DNA of 64,000 bases from Cryptomeria japonica (taxonomy: Eukaryota > Streptophyta > Pinopsida > Cupressales > Cupressaceae), in NCBI RefSeq assembly GCF_030272615.1, contig NC_081412.1:674124323-674188322 (forward strand), written 5' to 3'. Under the pieces are notes generated by a model. It searched no databases, was not told the origin of the DNA, and saw only the letters and a list, made by a program, of their open reading frames with translations. Made by a program: the position numbers and the translations under genes. Within the stretch, counting starts at the first letter, position 1. Each line of letters opens with the position of its first letter. Below are positions 1 through 11,540 of the stretch, in pieces.

Positions 1-814
1 ATAAACCATTAATTGATGGGAAATCTGTCATAGCACGCCCTCTACTCAAAATATAAAAAACAATGCTTAACTGAACAACTTTTCCTAGTTGTTCTATTTG
101 CATTGCTTTTCCAAAAACAACTTCAGTAGAACCTTTAACCTCAGCAGACTTCATTTGTATTTTCTCATGAAAATAATACTCTTCAGCATTCCTCACATGC
201 TTACATTCCTCCTTTGTTGTCCATCTTATCACTAATTTTTCAACCCCGTCTATCATTTGTTTTTCATAAACTTTGCCCATAAGCTTTTCTATGGTGTCAA
301 ATTTTAGCTGCAACCTAATTTCCTTGTTATGTTTCCAAGTGCAAATCTTACACCCGCATTCTATTGGAGGCTTGCCTTCAATTAGATTCTCCACTGGTTC
401 AATGAATGGATACTTTGATGCCCAATTAATTTGAAAATTCTTCACTGACATATCCCACTCCCGATCCTTTTTTGATTGTGGTTCACCCTTTTTTGATATG
501 GCTTTTCTTTTCCCCTTCCGTGCATTATCATCAATGACATTATCACCCAAGTCGATTATATCATTTCGGCTAACTTGGGTATCTACCAGATAATCTTCTT
601 CAAGATCATCCTGATCTGAGATATTAGGTTTGCCATTGTCTTCAACATGCGGTGCAGGTGGCAAATTTTGTACTTGTACTTGTGATGATGTACCTTCCTA
701 ATTTTCACCATAATCTTTTCCAATGCCAAAGTACGAAGACAACGTTCTTCTTTTTGTTGGCCTCTCCTGGCCTTCCCCACATTCAGGTTTCCTACCCCTC
801 TTCCTGTTCGACAT
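1..814 (-). pseudogene. hAT-like transposase, N-terminal part, runs off left edge
   Basis: Read on the minus strand from the ATG at 814-812, the frame opens with a short basic region (RKRGRKPE, then TKRRTLSSYF). It meets one in-frame TAG at 700-698 and is then open for about 232 codons to the window edge. After the stop come an acidic linker, a basic stretch (KGKRKAISKKGE), the pattern W-A-S-K-Y-P-F and a Cys-x2-Cys motif (CGCKICTW) followed by a 'DTIEK' stretch. These resemble the zinc-finger start of plant hAT-like transposases of the ZNF862-like type, where a histidine normally follows 'DTIEK'; here leucine stands there. The catalytic and dimerisation parts would lie outside the window. 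The single stop suggests a recently inactivated copy or a spliced or misread base. The family call is by pattern only and is moderate. Confidence 0.5.
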
Positions 815-1079
815 CTCCAACGAAATAAAGGTTGCCAAAAAAATATCAATTTGTTGAAGAAGCAATAATAGACTATAATGTATAATATACCACTTCAAAA
901 ATATGATTGCTCACCTTTAGGCTTTAGGTCACTAGCAGTCGCCAATGTAGTCAACAACAATGATTTTCCTTGGTCTGAAACTTCGCTATTGATCAGAATT
1001 CAGAGCCTAGAACCCACCAGATTGTGTGGAGATAGATCTGATCTTTGCATGTATTTATACTAATCCTTATATGGCAAAT

Positions 1080-1590
1080 TCCGCGGGAATTTTATATGGT
1101 ATACAAATATTTGGCGAATCCCACGTAACTATAACACAACTTATGTAATTTTTGAGACAATTATAGGTTGTCCAAATACGACTTATGTAATTTTTGAGGC
1201 GATTATAGGTCGTCCAAACAATAGGCGAATACAATATAGTTGGCAAAAGTTGGGGTGAATGGAGACACGCGTGGGCAAGATGTCGAGCGAATTGGGTCCC
1301 CTTGGCTAACAAATCTTCACATGCCTATAGGCGAATTAAGGTCATCTATTAAGGCAACCTCGAAGAGTGTAGGTGAAACAATTAAATTTACCGTGTGTCC
1401 ACCATATATTGTATTGGCGAAATCATCGCATAGAAACATTTAATTGCATAAAACACATGGCGAACGGGCCGTGACTTTGACGGAAATTGATAATGTTCTG
1501 GCGACATGGCCACCCCCAGTCGGTACAAAATATTCACCATTTCCGACATGGCCGACGTGAAAAATTCGCCATTGGCGAATATTCGCCACT
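1080..1590 (-). mobile_element. Terminal and subterminal region of the hAT-like transposon
   Basis: The stretch upstream of the transposase frame holds eight exact copies of GGCGAA or its complement, at about 1113, 1224, 1330, 1416, 1459, 1565, 1574 and 1582, plus degenerate ones. The last two form the 14-bp palindrome GGCGAATATTCGCC (1574-1587). hAT transposases are known to bind short motifs repeated near the element ends. Homology between the two TNL upstream regions resumes at about 1602, so the transposon end should lie between about 1587 and 1602. The 8-bp target duplication cannot be tested because the left end is outside the window. Confidence 0.5.
1139..1222. repeat. Two-copy 42-bp tandem repeat
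   Basis: Positions 1139-1180 and 1181-1222 are near-identical copies, each beginning ACTTATGTAATTTTTGAG. They differ at a few positions and sit inside the transposon's subterminal region. Confidence 0.8.
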
Positions 1591-2410
1591 AAAGTAATCT
1601 CTGCTTCCCACAAAATATCATATTAAATTTTTCTAACCAGTGATATGCACAAGAATGAGAAGAAGCATACTAAGAGGTGTTTCAATAGACATATCCCATG
1701 GAATACCTTGGAGAAAAACTTCCTGGGTCTCTTGAGTGGAGGTATAATTGTTAAACACCATTGAATCTTCAACTCGATCAACAATCATAGAGTGATAAAA
1801 GATAGAGGTCATTTAAAAAGAGAAATTATTCATAAATGTGGTAACATAAAGATATATGAATAAATACAAACTAACAAAGCGAATTACTGCTTCATAATAT
1901 AATAGAACATGAAGAATGCACAAACCAAAACCCCAACAAAACAAAAATTCTCTCCTCATATATATACTATTTTCCTAATTTTTACTTGAGAATATTTGAA
2001 ACTTTTATTATTTTAATACTTAAAAAATAAACATCAACTAGAAATAGTTTTATTTCACAATTACAACATACTAGTTTCTCCTACTACTGTGATTGTAGGT
2101 TACTCTCGGCCTAGTTGAGGCCAGACAAATGGACTACTTGAACTTTCGTATGGTGGAAGTTTTCTTCATGCTTTATTATGAAATTCTTCTATTCTATATA
2201 GACATTAGATTGGAGGAATTACTGTATGATCTTGCATTGCCTTGTAATTACACAGCGTACATACATACACAAATATATATATACACACACAGAAGTCTTA
2301 GGTTGCTTGTCTTCACTACCCGTTTATAATTGCATGCTTATGTTTATAGTTTATTGTGTGAAGAAATACAAGAATGTCCCGCAACGGATCAGATCGACAC
2401 CACTCAAGTC

Positions 2411-2505
2411 ATGAATTCAACACTACGAGATTACTTGCGTCCCACCGTGCACACAACAAATTCACGCACAATTGAGTCCTCCCAGCCCAACACACCGATT
2501 CGCAG
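2411..2505 (+). CDS. TNL copy A exon 1 (leader)
   Basis: The frame that joins to the TIR exon is open here and has its first ATG at 2411 (MNSTLRDYLR). In copy B the same ATG exists at 26182, and B also has an ATG 84 nt further upstream that is TTG in A. The shared ATG is therefore the safer start. The donor is CAG|GTGAGG at 2505/2506. Confidence 0.5.
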
Positions 2506-2601
2506 GTGAGGAGATAAAAAATTTCAAATTATTTGAATGTTTCTCTCTTTCTCCGCCGTATGAGTCCAACTTTAAAACTCACTTCTTATTTCAATTAACA
2601 G

Positions 2602-3181
2602 TGACCGAGGACAGAAATTTCTGGCTCAAGATGTATTTCTCAGTCACAGTGGTAAGCAGAAATTTTTTGTTAGGCAGCTATACAGAGACCTTACAAACCA
2701 GGGCGTTTCCTGCTTCTTTGATCAAGATCGCGAAAGTTTGCCAGTGGGAGAAGATTTCCCCCATCGTATATTTGTAGCCGCTATGACATGCCAAATAGCA
2801 GTTTTACTTGTCTCTATGGATTTCCTCCAATCAAAGTGGCCCATGCTTGAACTCTCTGCTTTTGTGGAAGTGAGAGAGAGAACTCATACAAATCCCAATC
2901 TCGAAATTTTACCTTTGTTCTTCCAGATTTCACCAGATGCTCTTAAAAACATTACGGCAGAGGACGAAAAGTGGAAACAGTTGGAGAAATCCGAGGAAAA
3001 GCGAGCAGAATGGAACCAATCTTTAAATGCATTACGGCGAATTAACGGGTTGAAGTTTAGTGAAGGTGATGATGAAGTGAAGTTTAGAGATGAAATTGTG
3101 AAAGAAATCTGGCGTATACTTCCAACACCCTCACCGAGGTATCATGTCCCTTGTATGCAAGGACAAGTACGAATGTGTCAG
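2602..3181 (+). CDS. TNL copy A exon 2, TIR domain
   Basis: This is 580 nt, the same length as the copy B exon, with no stop. It encodes a TIR domain beginning DVFLSHSGKQK, then CFFDQDRESLP and SKWPMLELSAF. The glutamate in MLEL lies where TIR NADases keep their catalytic glutamate. The acceptor is TTAACAG at 2601 and the donor is CAG|GTGAAA at 3181. Compared with B, notable changes are MTCQIAVLLVSMD and QISPDAL. Intact TIR exons beside broken NB exons are common in decaying TNL loci. Confidence 0.8.
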
Positions 3182-3613
3182 GTGAAAACACCTCTCTACT
3201 TTGTTTAGTTTTTATCACGCATTTATTCATAGGCTAATATATTTCTTATATTTATTGATTGCAGGGGTTGCAGATTAATCCGTATTGCAGGATTGTATGG
3301 AATACCGGGCCAGGGGAAAACCACACTTGCCAAGGCTTTCTGCAACTTCAAATTGGGGGATTTCGAGGGTAAAGTCTGCCATCTGGAATTTTCTAGAGGC
3401 GATTCATTCGAAAGAATTAAAGTTGCCCTGCGATATCTTACTTCCTGTCGCCAGTCGTATCTCCAAGAACTGACAGACCAAGATCAGGTGACCAATTTCA
3501 CATGTTTTAATATTGTTTATGGGATGTTCTTCATTTCCATAAGAATAGTTTTTAAGCATTCTGAATTTTCTAATAAGACGTGGAAGTATTCTACATTTTC
3601 TTATATAACTCAG

Positions 3614-4249
3614 GCACAAGTTGGGTTATATAGAAGAGTGGAAGGGCCAAAGGGTATTGTTGGTTCTCGACAATGTCACAGAGGAAAGCATAGAGGAAGT
3701 GGCGTATTATCTGAAGGCAGAATTGGGAAAAAATAGCTGGATCCTTTTGAGCTCTCGGAGTGTAGATATTCTAGAAAAGTATTTCAAGATAGATAAGCAA
3801 TCAAGCATGCGTGTACCAGGGCTTGAAGAGGAAGAAGCCATAGGCATCTTGTTGGAAAGGACATGTGTAGAAGAGTCAACGTTGGGGGCAGAGGACAAAG
3901 CTTTTGCTGTCAAGTGTGCAAAAACAGATGTTTGTTCCAAGAGGTCGGTCGGGGAGAAGGGACATTTCATCCGTTAGCTTTAAAAGCTTTTGGCGGCCAT
4001 CTCTTCAGTAAATACGGTCCACATTTGTCAAAGTGGGTTTGTGACATAGAAGGCTGGGTAGACCGATGCGGTTATGGTTTGGATGACTTGTTAGCTGTGC
4101 TGGGCAAAGCTTTTGACGACTTGCGTCTCGAATATCGCACCATATTCATGCTTCTCACCCTCTATATGCCGGCTAATATGTCTCCCCACAAAGTTACTAA
4201 GTGGCTGGCAATGATTCTTAACAAAGAGATCACATTTATTGAGAAAGCA
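3614..4249 (+). pseudogene. TNL copy A exon 4, NB-ARC remainder, frameshifted
   Basis: It encodes kinase-2 (VLLVLDNV), RNBS-B (SWILLSSRS), the GLPL-like motif (HPLALKAFGGHLF) and RNBS-D (RTIFMLLTLYMP). Relative to B it has a +1 base near 3645 and +2 near 3921, which together restore frame but leave the middle out of phase when the normal acceptor (3613/3614) is used. An AG seven bases later (3619-3620) would put the kinase-2 segment in phase with exon 3. The exon end (FIEKA|GTGAGT) is the longer, in-phase version that copy B has lost. Confidence 0.7.
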
Positions 4250-4344
4250 GTGAGTTTGAATATTTGGTTTTGAGAGTTTTAGTTTATGATTTGCGTGTTT
4301 TTAATTGAAAAACCGCTGAAGACTTGATTTATACGTGGTTTCAG

Positions 4345-6038
4345 GTTGAGGATCTTTGTAAGAAGGCTTTTATTAAAGAATCTATACCAGGAATTCGCAT
4401 ACACGACCTATATTTTGAGTTTGCTCAAAGTAAAGCAAAAGAAATGGGGAGATGGCTGTGGTGGAAGGGTGACCAACGTAGTACACGTGGGTTAATATCA
4501 GAAGTGAATGCAGGGTTTGAATTGGTTAAATTGGAGCAGTGCATGTATCTAAGATTGTTCCAGATCGCCCACCGGACCTTCAAAATGTGTTGGTGCTTCA
4601 GCTTGTAGGTGTGCAGAATATGAGCAAACTTGCTTTGGGTGGGATGGGCCGTCTCAGAAGCATTACATTACATAATTGCAAAGACCTAGTAGCCCTTGAA
4701 GGTATGGAAAAATTGCAACAGCTAGCGTGGCTTCAGATAAGTGAAGTAAATCCAATGTTTAAACTTCCCAAGCTAAGCAGCCTCAAAGGTTTACAATATC
4801 TTTAGATCAATTTTGCAGGCAGCCAGGTGATCAACAAGCTGGGAGATCGTACCGGTTGTGCTTTTCTGAGAGAGATTAATGTTTGTTATCGATCCCTCTG
4901 GGAGTTCCCAAGGTTGAAAGGTTTGCGAAATCTGGAGAAAGTTCAATTTAGTGTGTGTGATAAAATGAAGGGCCCCCTCGACTGTACAGAATGCGTGGAG
5001 CTTCAAAGTACTGTCATCAGTCGCTTCGGGTGGGCTTTGCCACCGGATGTCGTTGGACGTAAGAAACTATCCAAAACTGTACTGTGGGATCGTGATGCAG
5101 TGATGGCATATTCAGATATAGATGCCCCAAGTTCTCTAGAGGCATGTCTAGATGTAGATGTCCAGACAGAGACGGTTATTTCATCAATAGTTGTTTCAGC
5201 GCTCAAAAGTTTAGAGTCCTGTGACGGACTGAAAGATCTTCAACTATGGAATTTGAGGAATTTAAAGGAGCTTCCGAGTTTCAGACTCTTTTCAAATTTG
5301 ATTGTGCTCAAACTTGGCAAGTGTGATATAAGGGAGCCACCGGATCTAACATGTTGCGTCTTGTTGGAGGATGTTTATTTTTGCACACTAGAAAATTTAC
5401 GAAGCTTTCCTAACTTCTAGCTACTGAGGAAGTTAAAGATGTTAAGTTTATATAATTGCTGGAGGGTTGAAGATGCTCCTGATATTAGTGGCTGCCATGA
5501 ATTACAGCTATTCCATCTAGTCTATAACGGCAGTATGAAAGGACTTCCCAACATGGGAGAACCCCCGCAATTAGAGGAAATCAAACTGAGTTGGTATTGT
5601 GAGAGTGAGGCCATTTCCCACATTGCTGAAAATGATCTTCAATCTTGCCTGGAGCACTTTAAAGACGAAACCTTCTCAAACTTAAGTGATGTAAGCGCAC
5701 CAGAAGCGTTGAAAGAGTGGGAGTGGCTGAAGGGCAAGACAATGGTGGGAATAAGGTATGTCCGTGGAGGAAAGATGTATTATTCTATAACAGCTCCGTA
5801 TGAATCGCACGACCGAAGCCAGTTTTTGGGCAAAGTAACGGTAGTTGAAAGCTCAATGTTTCAACCCGGTGTATGTCCCCCTTCATTAACATTTAGTGTG
5901 GCAGTCATGCTTTCGACTTACTCACTTCTCTGTTTAAGTTTTGATGGCTGGAGTGCATACTTTTTTACACTTTTTATATTGGCTGTGTTGTATTCTTACC
6001 GTATATGGTGTATAATTACTGTTTTCACAGAATCGTAA
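4345..6038 (+). pseudogene. TNL copy A exon 5, LRR and hydrophobic C-terminus, interrupted
   Basis: It begins VEDLCKKAF and carries an MHD-like motif (IRIHDLYFEF), followed by leucine-rich repeats with cysteine/leucine spacing (LRSITLHNCKDL, LAWLQISEVNP). One 1-nt loss and two TAG stops break it relative to copy B. The end of the frame is strongly hydrophobic (about 5880-6035), with two likely membrane-spanning stretches (FSVAVMLSTYSLLCL and AYFFTLFILAVLYSYR). Confidence 0.75.
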
Positions 6039-6168
6039 TATTGTCATCCTATCCGGGGTCGTAGGATTGTTAATAGTTGTCGGAGGATTTTTGGCACGAG
6101 CACTTGCACCAATTCACGTGTTGGCCGAAGCTATTCTGGTTCCAAAACATATTATTCGTAGAGTATGA
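6031..6168 (+). CDS. Possible last exon of TNL copy A with a further hydrophobic segment
   Basis: A strong acceptor (TTTTCACAG at 6030) precedes a 46-codon open stretch ending in TGA at 6166-6168. It starts NRNIVILSGVVGLLIVVGG, a typical membrane helix, followed by a basic end (KHIIRRV). It is one frame off the hydrophobic stretch just before it, so a short intron or a frameshift is required. Copy B has no clear match here. Confidence 0.35.
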   Translation, partial: NRNIVILSGVVGLLIVVGGFLARALAPIHVLAEAILVPKHIIRRV

Positions 6169-7040
6169 TAGCGACGTGTTAGTCAATCGCTCATTTATTG
6201 AGAAATTGACAGTGTAAAACGCGCTGCATGTTAGTCAATTCCTACTGCCGTTTTAGAGCTATAATAGACGCGTCTGGGTTGAATATGAATGAACATAATT
6301 TAATATAAATTAAATTAATATACGATGTAAAATGTTTTTATTATTTGAAATGTTTTTATAAATATGTTTGCATTAAATATAAAAGAAGTATTATATCAAA
6401 TTCTTTTTTAGCTATTTGCTCAAAGATATTGAACAAATGCTTTACTATAAGCGAGAATGAGTTTATTGTTGGCAAACCCTTCTTTGACATACTGAAGAAT
6501 GTGATTATCCACAATGACATTATTGCAAAAAAATAAAATGTATTTTATTTTTATTTAATTACAATTATGAAAATATTTTTGAAACTAAATCTTTTGAAGG
6601 CTTTCTATAATGGAAACAAGCCCTATAAAAGACTCACAAGAATCTGTAAAAGAGAAACAAAACACAAAGATAAGCAACAAAGTTGAAAACACAATTTCAA
6701 AGATCCTTATCCATCCATCTTTCCTTCCTTATTTGGTTTGATTTTTTTTATTTTGTAATTAATAATATTATAGTATTATATTACAATAAATATTACATTG
6801 TATTACACTATCTTATGTTATATTATGATTTGATCAAGCTTTTATAGCTTTTATACGTACAACTAATTATGTGAGTTCAATATAATTCTAAAAGTTATAA
6901 TTTATCGATTCACAGCCTTTTATAATTAACTATTTTAACGAATCGAATTTAGTTATACACATTTATTTATCTATCTCATATTTATGTAAAAATATATCTA
7001 TTTCTTAATAAATATTTATATTTATTTCAGTGGTTAAGTA
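6169..7040. other. Non-coding AT-rich stretch
   Basis: I see no gene, repeat boundary or RNA here. It follows the divergence point of the TNL duplication and contains only short A/T runs. Confidence 0.6.
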
Positions 7041-7049
7041 GTCCCAATG

Positions 7050-7800
7050 TCAGTCTTCATCATCAAGGGCTTTGATACTAGCAATGCATAATAAGAAATT
7101 GATACTCTGGTCCCCAACATTCTTATGAGCCTGCAACACCTCTGATTGCAATGTGATTACAACTAGGAATCTACGTGCCTGGCTTAGGTAGTATTCATAT
7201 GGAAGTGTAATATTAAAATCCTCATCCACATTATTTAATGGCACATCAATATTACCCATAAATGAGTGTCTAAACAACATTTGGGCAAGCTTTTTTACCC
7301 ATTACTTGGACACACCCAAATATAGCAACATAGCCAGGAAAAAAAGAGGGATATCAAAAGATACCTTGTATTTGTGTTGGGACCACAAGAATTCCTTACC
7401 CAGAACCTCCTTCATAGCATGCCGAATGTAATCATGGTTGTTCACCAGTACCCCACCTAGTCGCTTATCCATTATATCACCCATGAATGCCATCTATGAC
7501 TTTGTGGCCAAAAGGACAATAGGCATTTCCATTGCAACAGGCTTAATCACAATAGGAAACTCAAGCACATTGAATACGAGGTTGAAATAAGGAGGTGTCT
7601 TGACTCTTCATCATGATTTTAGGATGGTTATGGTGCCTAAATCGTCTCGATATTAATTGGCATTAATGCATCTCTTACCATCACGCATGTGAATAGCCAC
7701 TTCGGGAATTGTGCTATTTATTAGAAATATTTCCAAATCTTCTTGGGGAGCTCGTTCGATTACCTCGCACATACTAAAACATACACAACTCTTGCTATTA
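7050..7800 (-). pseudogene. Unrecognised coding relic
   Basis: On the minus strand two open pieces, 7493-7302 and 7280-7050, lie in the same frame and are separated by a single TAA. The frame continues upstream past another stop at the end of 7500. Features include MGDIMDKRLGGVLVNNHDY and, further on, LPYEYYLSQARRFL. Beyond about 7560 the frame is lost, but more protein-like sequence (TIPEVAIHMRDGK) appears on the same strand up to about 7800. I recognise no domain. A decayed element gene or an old host exon are both possible. Confidence 0.35.
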
Positions 7801-8499
7801 CCTTACACTAATAGTTGTATTAAAATATACCCATCTATACACTAAAGATTTTTTTGACTAGGAAGTGGAAATCACATCCACTGTCAAATCATAAAATATC
7901 AACGACAAAGGATCAACTCCGAGCCTAACATCTGACAAAACAAAATTTGTCCTAAGCATTACCAGAATTGAGACAAGTGGCATTTTTTTATTGTATCGCA
8001 AGTGCAATAGTGATGAGTTATTATTAGTTAATGTCATTAAAAAGGAATTTATATATTTAATTGGCCGAACAAAACCAAAAAGAAAGATATCCTATTGCAA
8101 GGTGGGAAAACCAGAAAATTTCTTCCCAATGCAGAGCTGGATCCATATACTAAGCTGTTGCTAAAATTAATTAAGGAATGCCAAGTTAGAGGGGCAAAAA
8201 AGACGGAGGGAAAACAAAAAAGAATTTAATTCCTCTAGGTTGCAGTTAATGTCAAATTATTTATATAGAAAAATCAATAAAAAAATTAAGATTTTATATA
8301 TGTCTATAAATTTATAAAACAATAGCATATTTTCCATTATATTTTATTTATTGGGGCTTGAGGACTTTTGTAATCTCTCCATCAATTTTTTATGAAACTT
8401 TCCTTGGCAAAGTTGACGTCAAGTTGGAATTTTGTTTACAGAGAATAGTATTAATTAAGCTTCTATCAATTATAAAATGTTGATTATTTTTTTAGTATA

Positions 8500-9575
8500 T
8501 GGCCAACCACATTTTTAGAAAATTGTGAAGCGGATAGTTTAGCCAACTTAGTGGTGGATGGTTGTGATAGTACCACTTATGGGATAAGCATTTATTCATG
8601 TTGATGTTATGAGCAGCCCGTATTAAAATTTCACATCTGCATGACACTAAGAATATAAGATGGGGAGCTAGCCACTCCTATGGAGACTTTGATATTCTAT
8701 GGTGTTGTGAACTTGTGTCATATTCTCTTTTAATCTCTCGACGAAGGTTTTTTGCCTTGGTATGGAGTTGGTGGTTGTCTATCATGGACAATCCAATTAG
8801 GTTGAGGTGCAAAAGACGTCAAATGGTTTTCTTGGGCATGATTTCAACCTTTAGACTAAAGTGCATTATAAAAGGTCATCACATTCCTTTCATTTAGGAA
8901 TTAGAATTACAAGCCATTAAAATGGTGCTTAGGCATATTTTTTGGTTGATGAGAATCACTACCGAGTCAACTCAGACATTTCTTCCAGATTTTTGGCTTC
9001 GCTTTCAAATTTGGGGGGTAGAAAAGTTGATATTCTCCTTTTATTATGAGAGGGGTTTGATAGGCATTTTCTGGTGGATGCTTTGGATATGGCACTTTGG
9101 GTAGAAATTGGTGTAGGTATCCCTTGGGTGAATGACATCCACAAACTAGATGAGGGATAGAGCCAGCCATTCACCAATCATTTATTTTGGGTTCGAACAA
9201 TAGAGGACTTGGCCACCATCATCATTGGGCCACAGTGAGTCGTGATTTCCTATGAAAGATAAAGGCGTTGGAGGCTGTTGACAATTTTGATTGGTTGTTT
9301 CACTTTGCTCAACTTGTGCAGGATGGGGTTTAGTGGTTTGGAGAATGAATTCTCCTTCTAATTCTAATTTTTGTATTTTTGTATTTCTATATACTCGGAG
9401 AATATGGATTTGTCACCATTTTCTTCAATGACTCTTTGTCTTTTTTGTTGGGGAAGCCGAGGCTTCCATTTTTGTAAATGGGGATCTATAAATGTGTTTT
9501 TGAAATATCTACTATTGATAAGCTTTTTGAATATTGATATAATTATATATTACAAATTTAAAAAAATAGTGATAT
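8500..9575 (+). mobile_element. LINE 3' fragment, plus strand
   Basis: Around 8530 the translation reads CEADSLANLVVDG, matching the end of the RNase H-like domain found at the C-terminus of plant L1-type LINE ORF2. Downstream there is no clear ORF. The stretch 9430-9575 has the look of a plant LINE tail (TTTTTTGTTGGGGAAGCCGA, then a T/A-rich end with TATTGATA repeats). The RT part is absent, so this is a 5'-truncated or decayed copy with many lesions. Confidence 0.4.
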
Positions 9576-11500
9576 AATTCATAGTAAAATTATTTTCTTT
9601 ATTTTATTCGAAGCATGTTTCACCAAGATGAACTTTATAGTTATATATATTTCAAAAAATTTGCCTATAATTATAAATTTTTGGTTTACATCAAATGTTT
9701 CTTTCACTAAAAAATTATTTTATATTGGAAAAGAAAGATGAATATTCATCAACTTTTTCTACTAATTTTCCTCGATTCCAAGAAATTTTCCAACCAAATT
9801 TATATTACGTTTTCATGAAAAATGAAAAAATCCCCAATTTTTTTTTTCAATCTCTAAGTAACAAAAAATTCGCTAATATTTTACACCATTTTCAAGGGGG
9901 TGTTTCTTAAATTTTTCACTATTGTCTATCCTTTACATATGGATTCTATATTTTTATTTGATTGATATCTCATTTGACTTATGTAGAAATTATCATATGT
10001 ACAGTTGCAAGTTTCATTTTAGTTTGCCACTAGGACATAAAAGGAGAGCATACGTAAGGAAATATTGAGGATTAAAAGACATTTGTGTATTTTAATTCCA
10101 AATTCAAATATAAAAGGTTAATTTTAAATCTATCTATTTTAAATATGTGGAAGACACACCAAGCAAGCTGATCTAAAGAAAGAAATGATTCGATGATAAA
10201 TCAAAAAGACTATAATCAGTTTTAAAATGTAAATGAAAGGGTTTAGACCAAGTGCACTTAAATTTAACACTTTCCAATCATATTGAAATCTTTTGATCCA
10301 ATATGATTAGCTCCAAGATACCATTTTTAACTCATAAACAAGTCCGTGAAATCATGAAAATATGATAGTTCAAAGCAAAGAAATATATTGCACAACTAGA
10401 TTCATTATGATATTAGAATCAATAAAGAAACTCTTCAAAACATGATAAATTAATCTTATGATGTAATAAAATATATGCAAATTGAATATAAGATCATCAA
10501 AAGATTGCAATCTCATTTTTTTGCTTTTGACATAGTCAACAAAATCCTTTTTTTTTATTGTAATATTTTGTACTGTAAAAATAAAAATGAAAACAAGATA
10601 CCTTGCTGAAATTCTATGAGCTTTTCAAAAATGTAAAAATTATAGAAAAATTCCTTAATTTGAGCCATAAAGAGTAGATTTATGAAAAAATAAAAAGTTT
10701 CAAATATTTAATTTTGTATTAATTATTTTATGTCAAAATTAAAAATGCAAAGAACAAACCCCTCTAATTTTTGGGTAACTGGAAATAGTAAATATACTTT
10801 TAGATTAATTTTTTTTTCTATAAGACTTATTTTCTTTACAAAAACATTTAGATAATTATTTATTTTTTCTTGTTTTTATGACTGAAAGTTTAAAAATTTA
10901 ATTGCAAACAATTTAATACAATTTAGTGAGATGTTAAATAGTTGAATTATTTGGTTGCTATTATTGTTTTAAAGTTTATGTTTATAAGTGATTTAGATCT
11001 TTTCAAAATTTTGTCTCTATCTGTGATCAAAATGTTCTCATAGTGATTACGACTAAATTAAAACTAGTTTATCAATATTGTAAAAAAAATATATGTAAAA
11101 TGATGCCGAGAGTTATCACATAATTGTCTTGCATGTTTATTAGTTGTCAAGAATGACATGGAGCTATGCTGCACTCTTTCACTCTCATTAAAAATGTAAC
11201 AATTTCATATACTTAGAGACAACTTGCAATGATTCTATTTTATTTAGTAATTAAATAATACTTATAAGAAGCTGAAACATGCATGCATTTACCCGTCATC
11301 TACATATCAAATTTATTCAAAATCAATTTTTTGTTTACATTTGTATGTCATTGTAGATGCCTCTGGACACAACAAGTTAATTATTCTTATACCTATGATT
11401 AAATATTTTATCAATAACAAAATTCTGGTAAAGCAATACTAGAACTGTTCATATTGATAAAGGCATGGTAAGAATTACCATGAACACCGAGAATATTAGT
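9576..11500. other. Non-coding AT-rich stretch
   Basis: Nearly 2 kb of AT-rich sequence with homopolymer runs and no coding pattern, terminal repeats or RNA motifs that I can recognise. Confidence 0.6.
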
Positions 11501-11540
11501 TTTAAATACAGAGTATTACTAAGTCGGAGTGGAAAAAGAA

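Larger units (their letters stand above)
1602..5872 (+). repeat. Segmental duplication, copy A (TNL locus and upstream region)
   Basis: This block aligns with 22680-29656. The match covers about 700 bp upstream of the gene, including the shared phrases around 1650-1810 and 22750-22900, all coding exons and the introns. By eye the exons are close to nine-tenths identical. Copy B carries an extra 2.5-kb LTR element in the upstream part and about 130 bp not seen in A. The two blocks are in the same orientation about 21 kb apart, so this is a dispersed tandem duplication. Confidence 0.85.
2411..6168 (+). pseudogene. TIR-NB-LRR immune receptor, copy A, pseudogene
   Basis: Inferred exons by comparison with copy B: 2411-2505, 2602-3181 (TIR), 3265-3487 (P-loop), 3614-4249 (rest of NB), 4345 to about 6038 (LRR and C-terminal region), perhaps 6031-6168. 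The TIR exon is fully open. Lesions: exon 3 is 32 nt shorter than in B and out of frame into the P-loop; exon 4 carries +1 (about 3645) and +2 (about 3921) insertions; exon 5 has a 1-nt loss near 4567, a TAG at about 4803 and another at about 5418. A full receptor cannot be made. A protein limited to the TIR domain remains possible, since exons 1 and 2 are clean. In the family these proteins sense pathogen effectors through the LRR and signal through TIR enzymatic activity. Confidence 0.85.

Noticed and set aside
878-1443. Short frames on both strands between the transposase and the element end
   Set aside because: They overlap the GGCGAA-rich non-coding end of the transposon and do not look like protein.
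2268-2290. AT/CA microsatellite before TNL copy A
   Set aside because: It is too short and ordinary to annotate.
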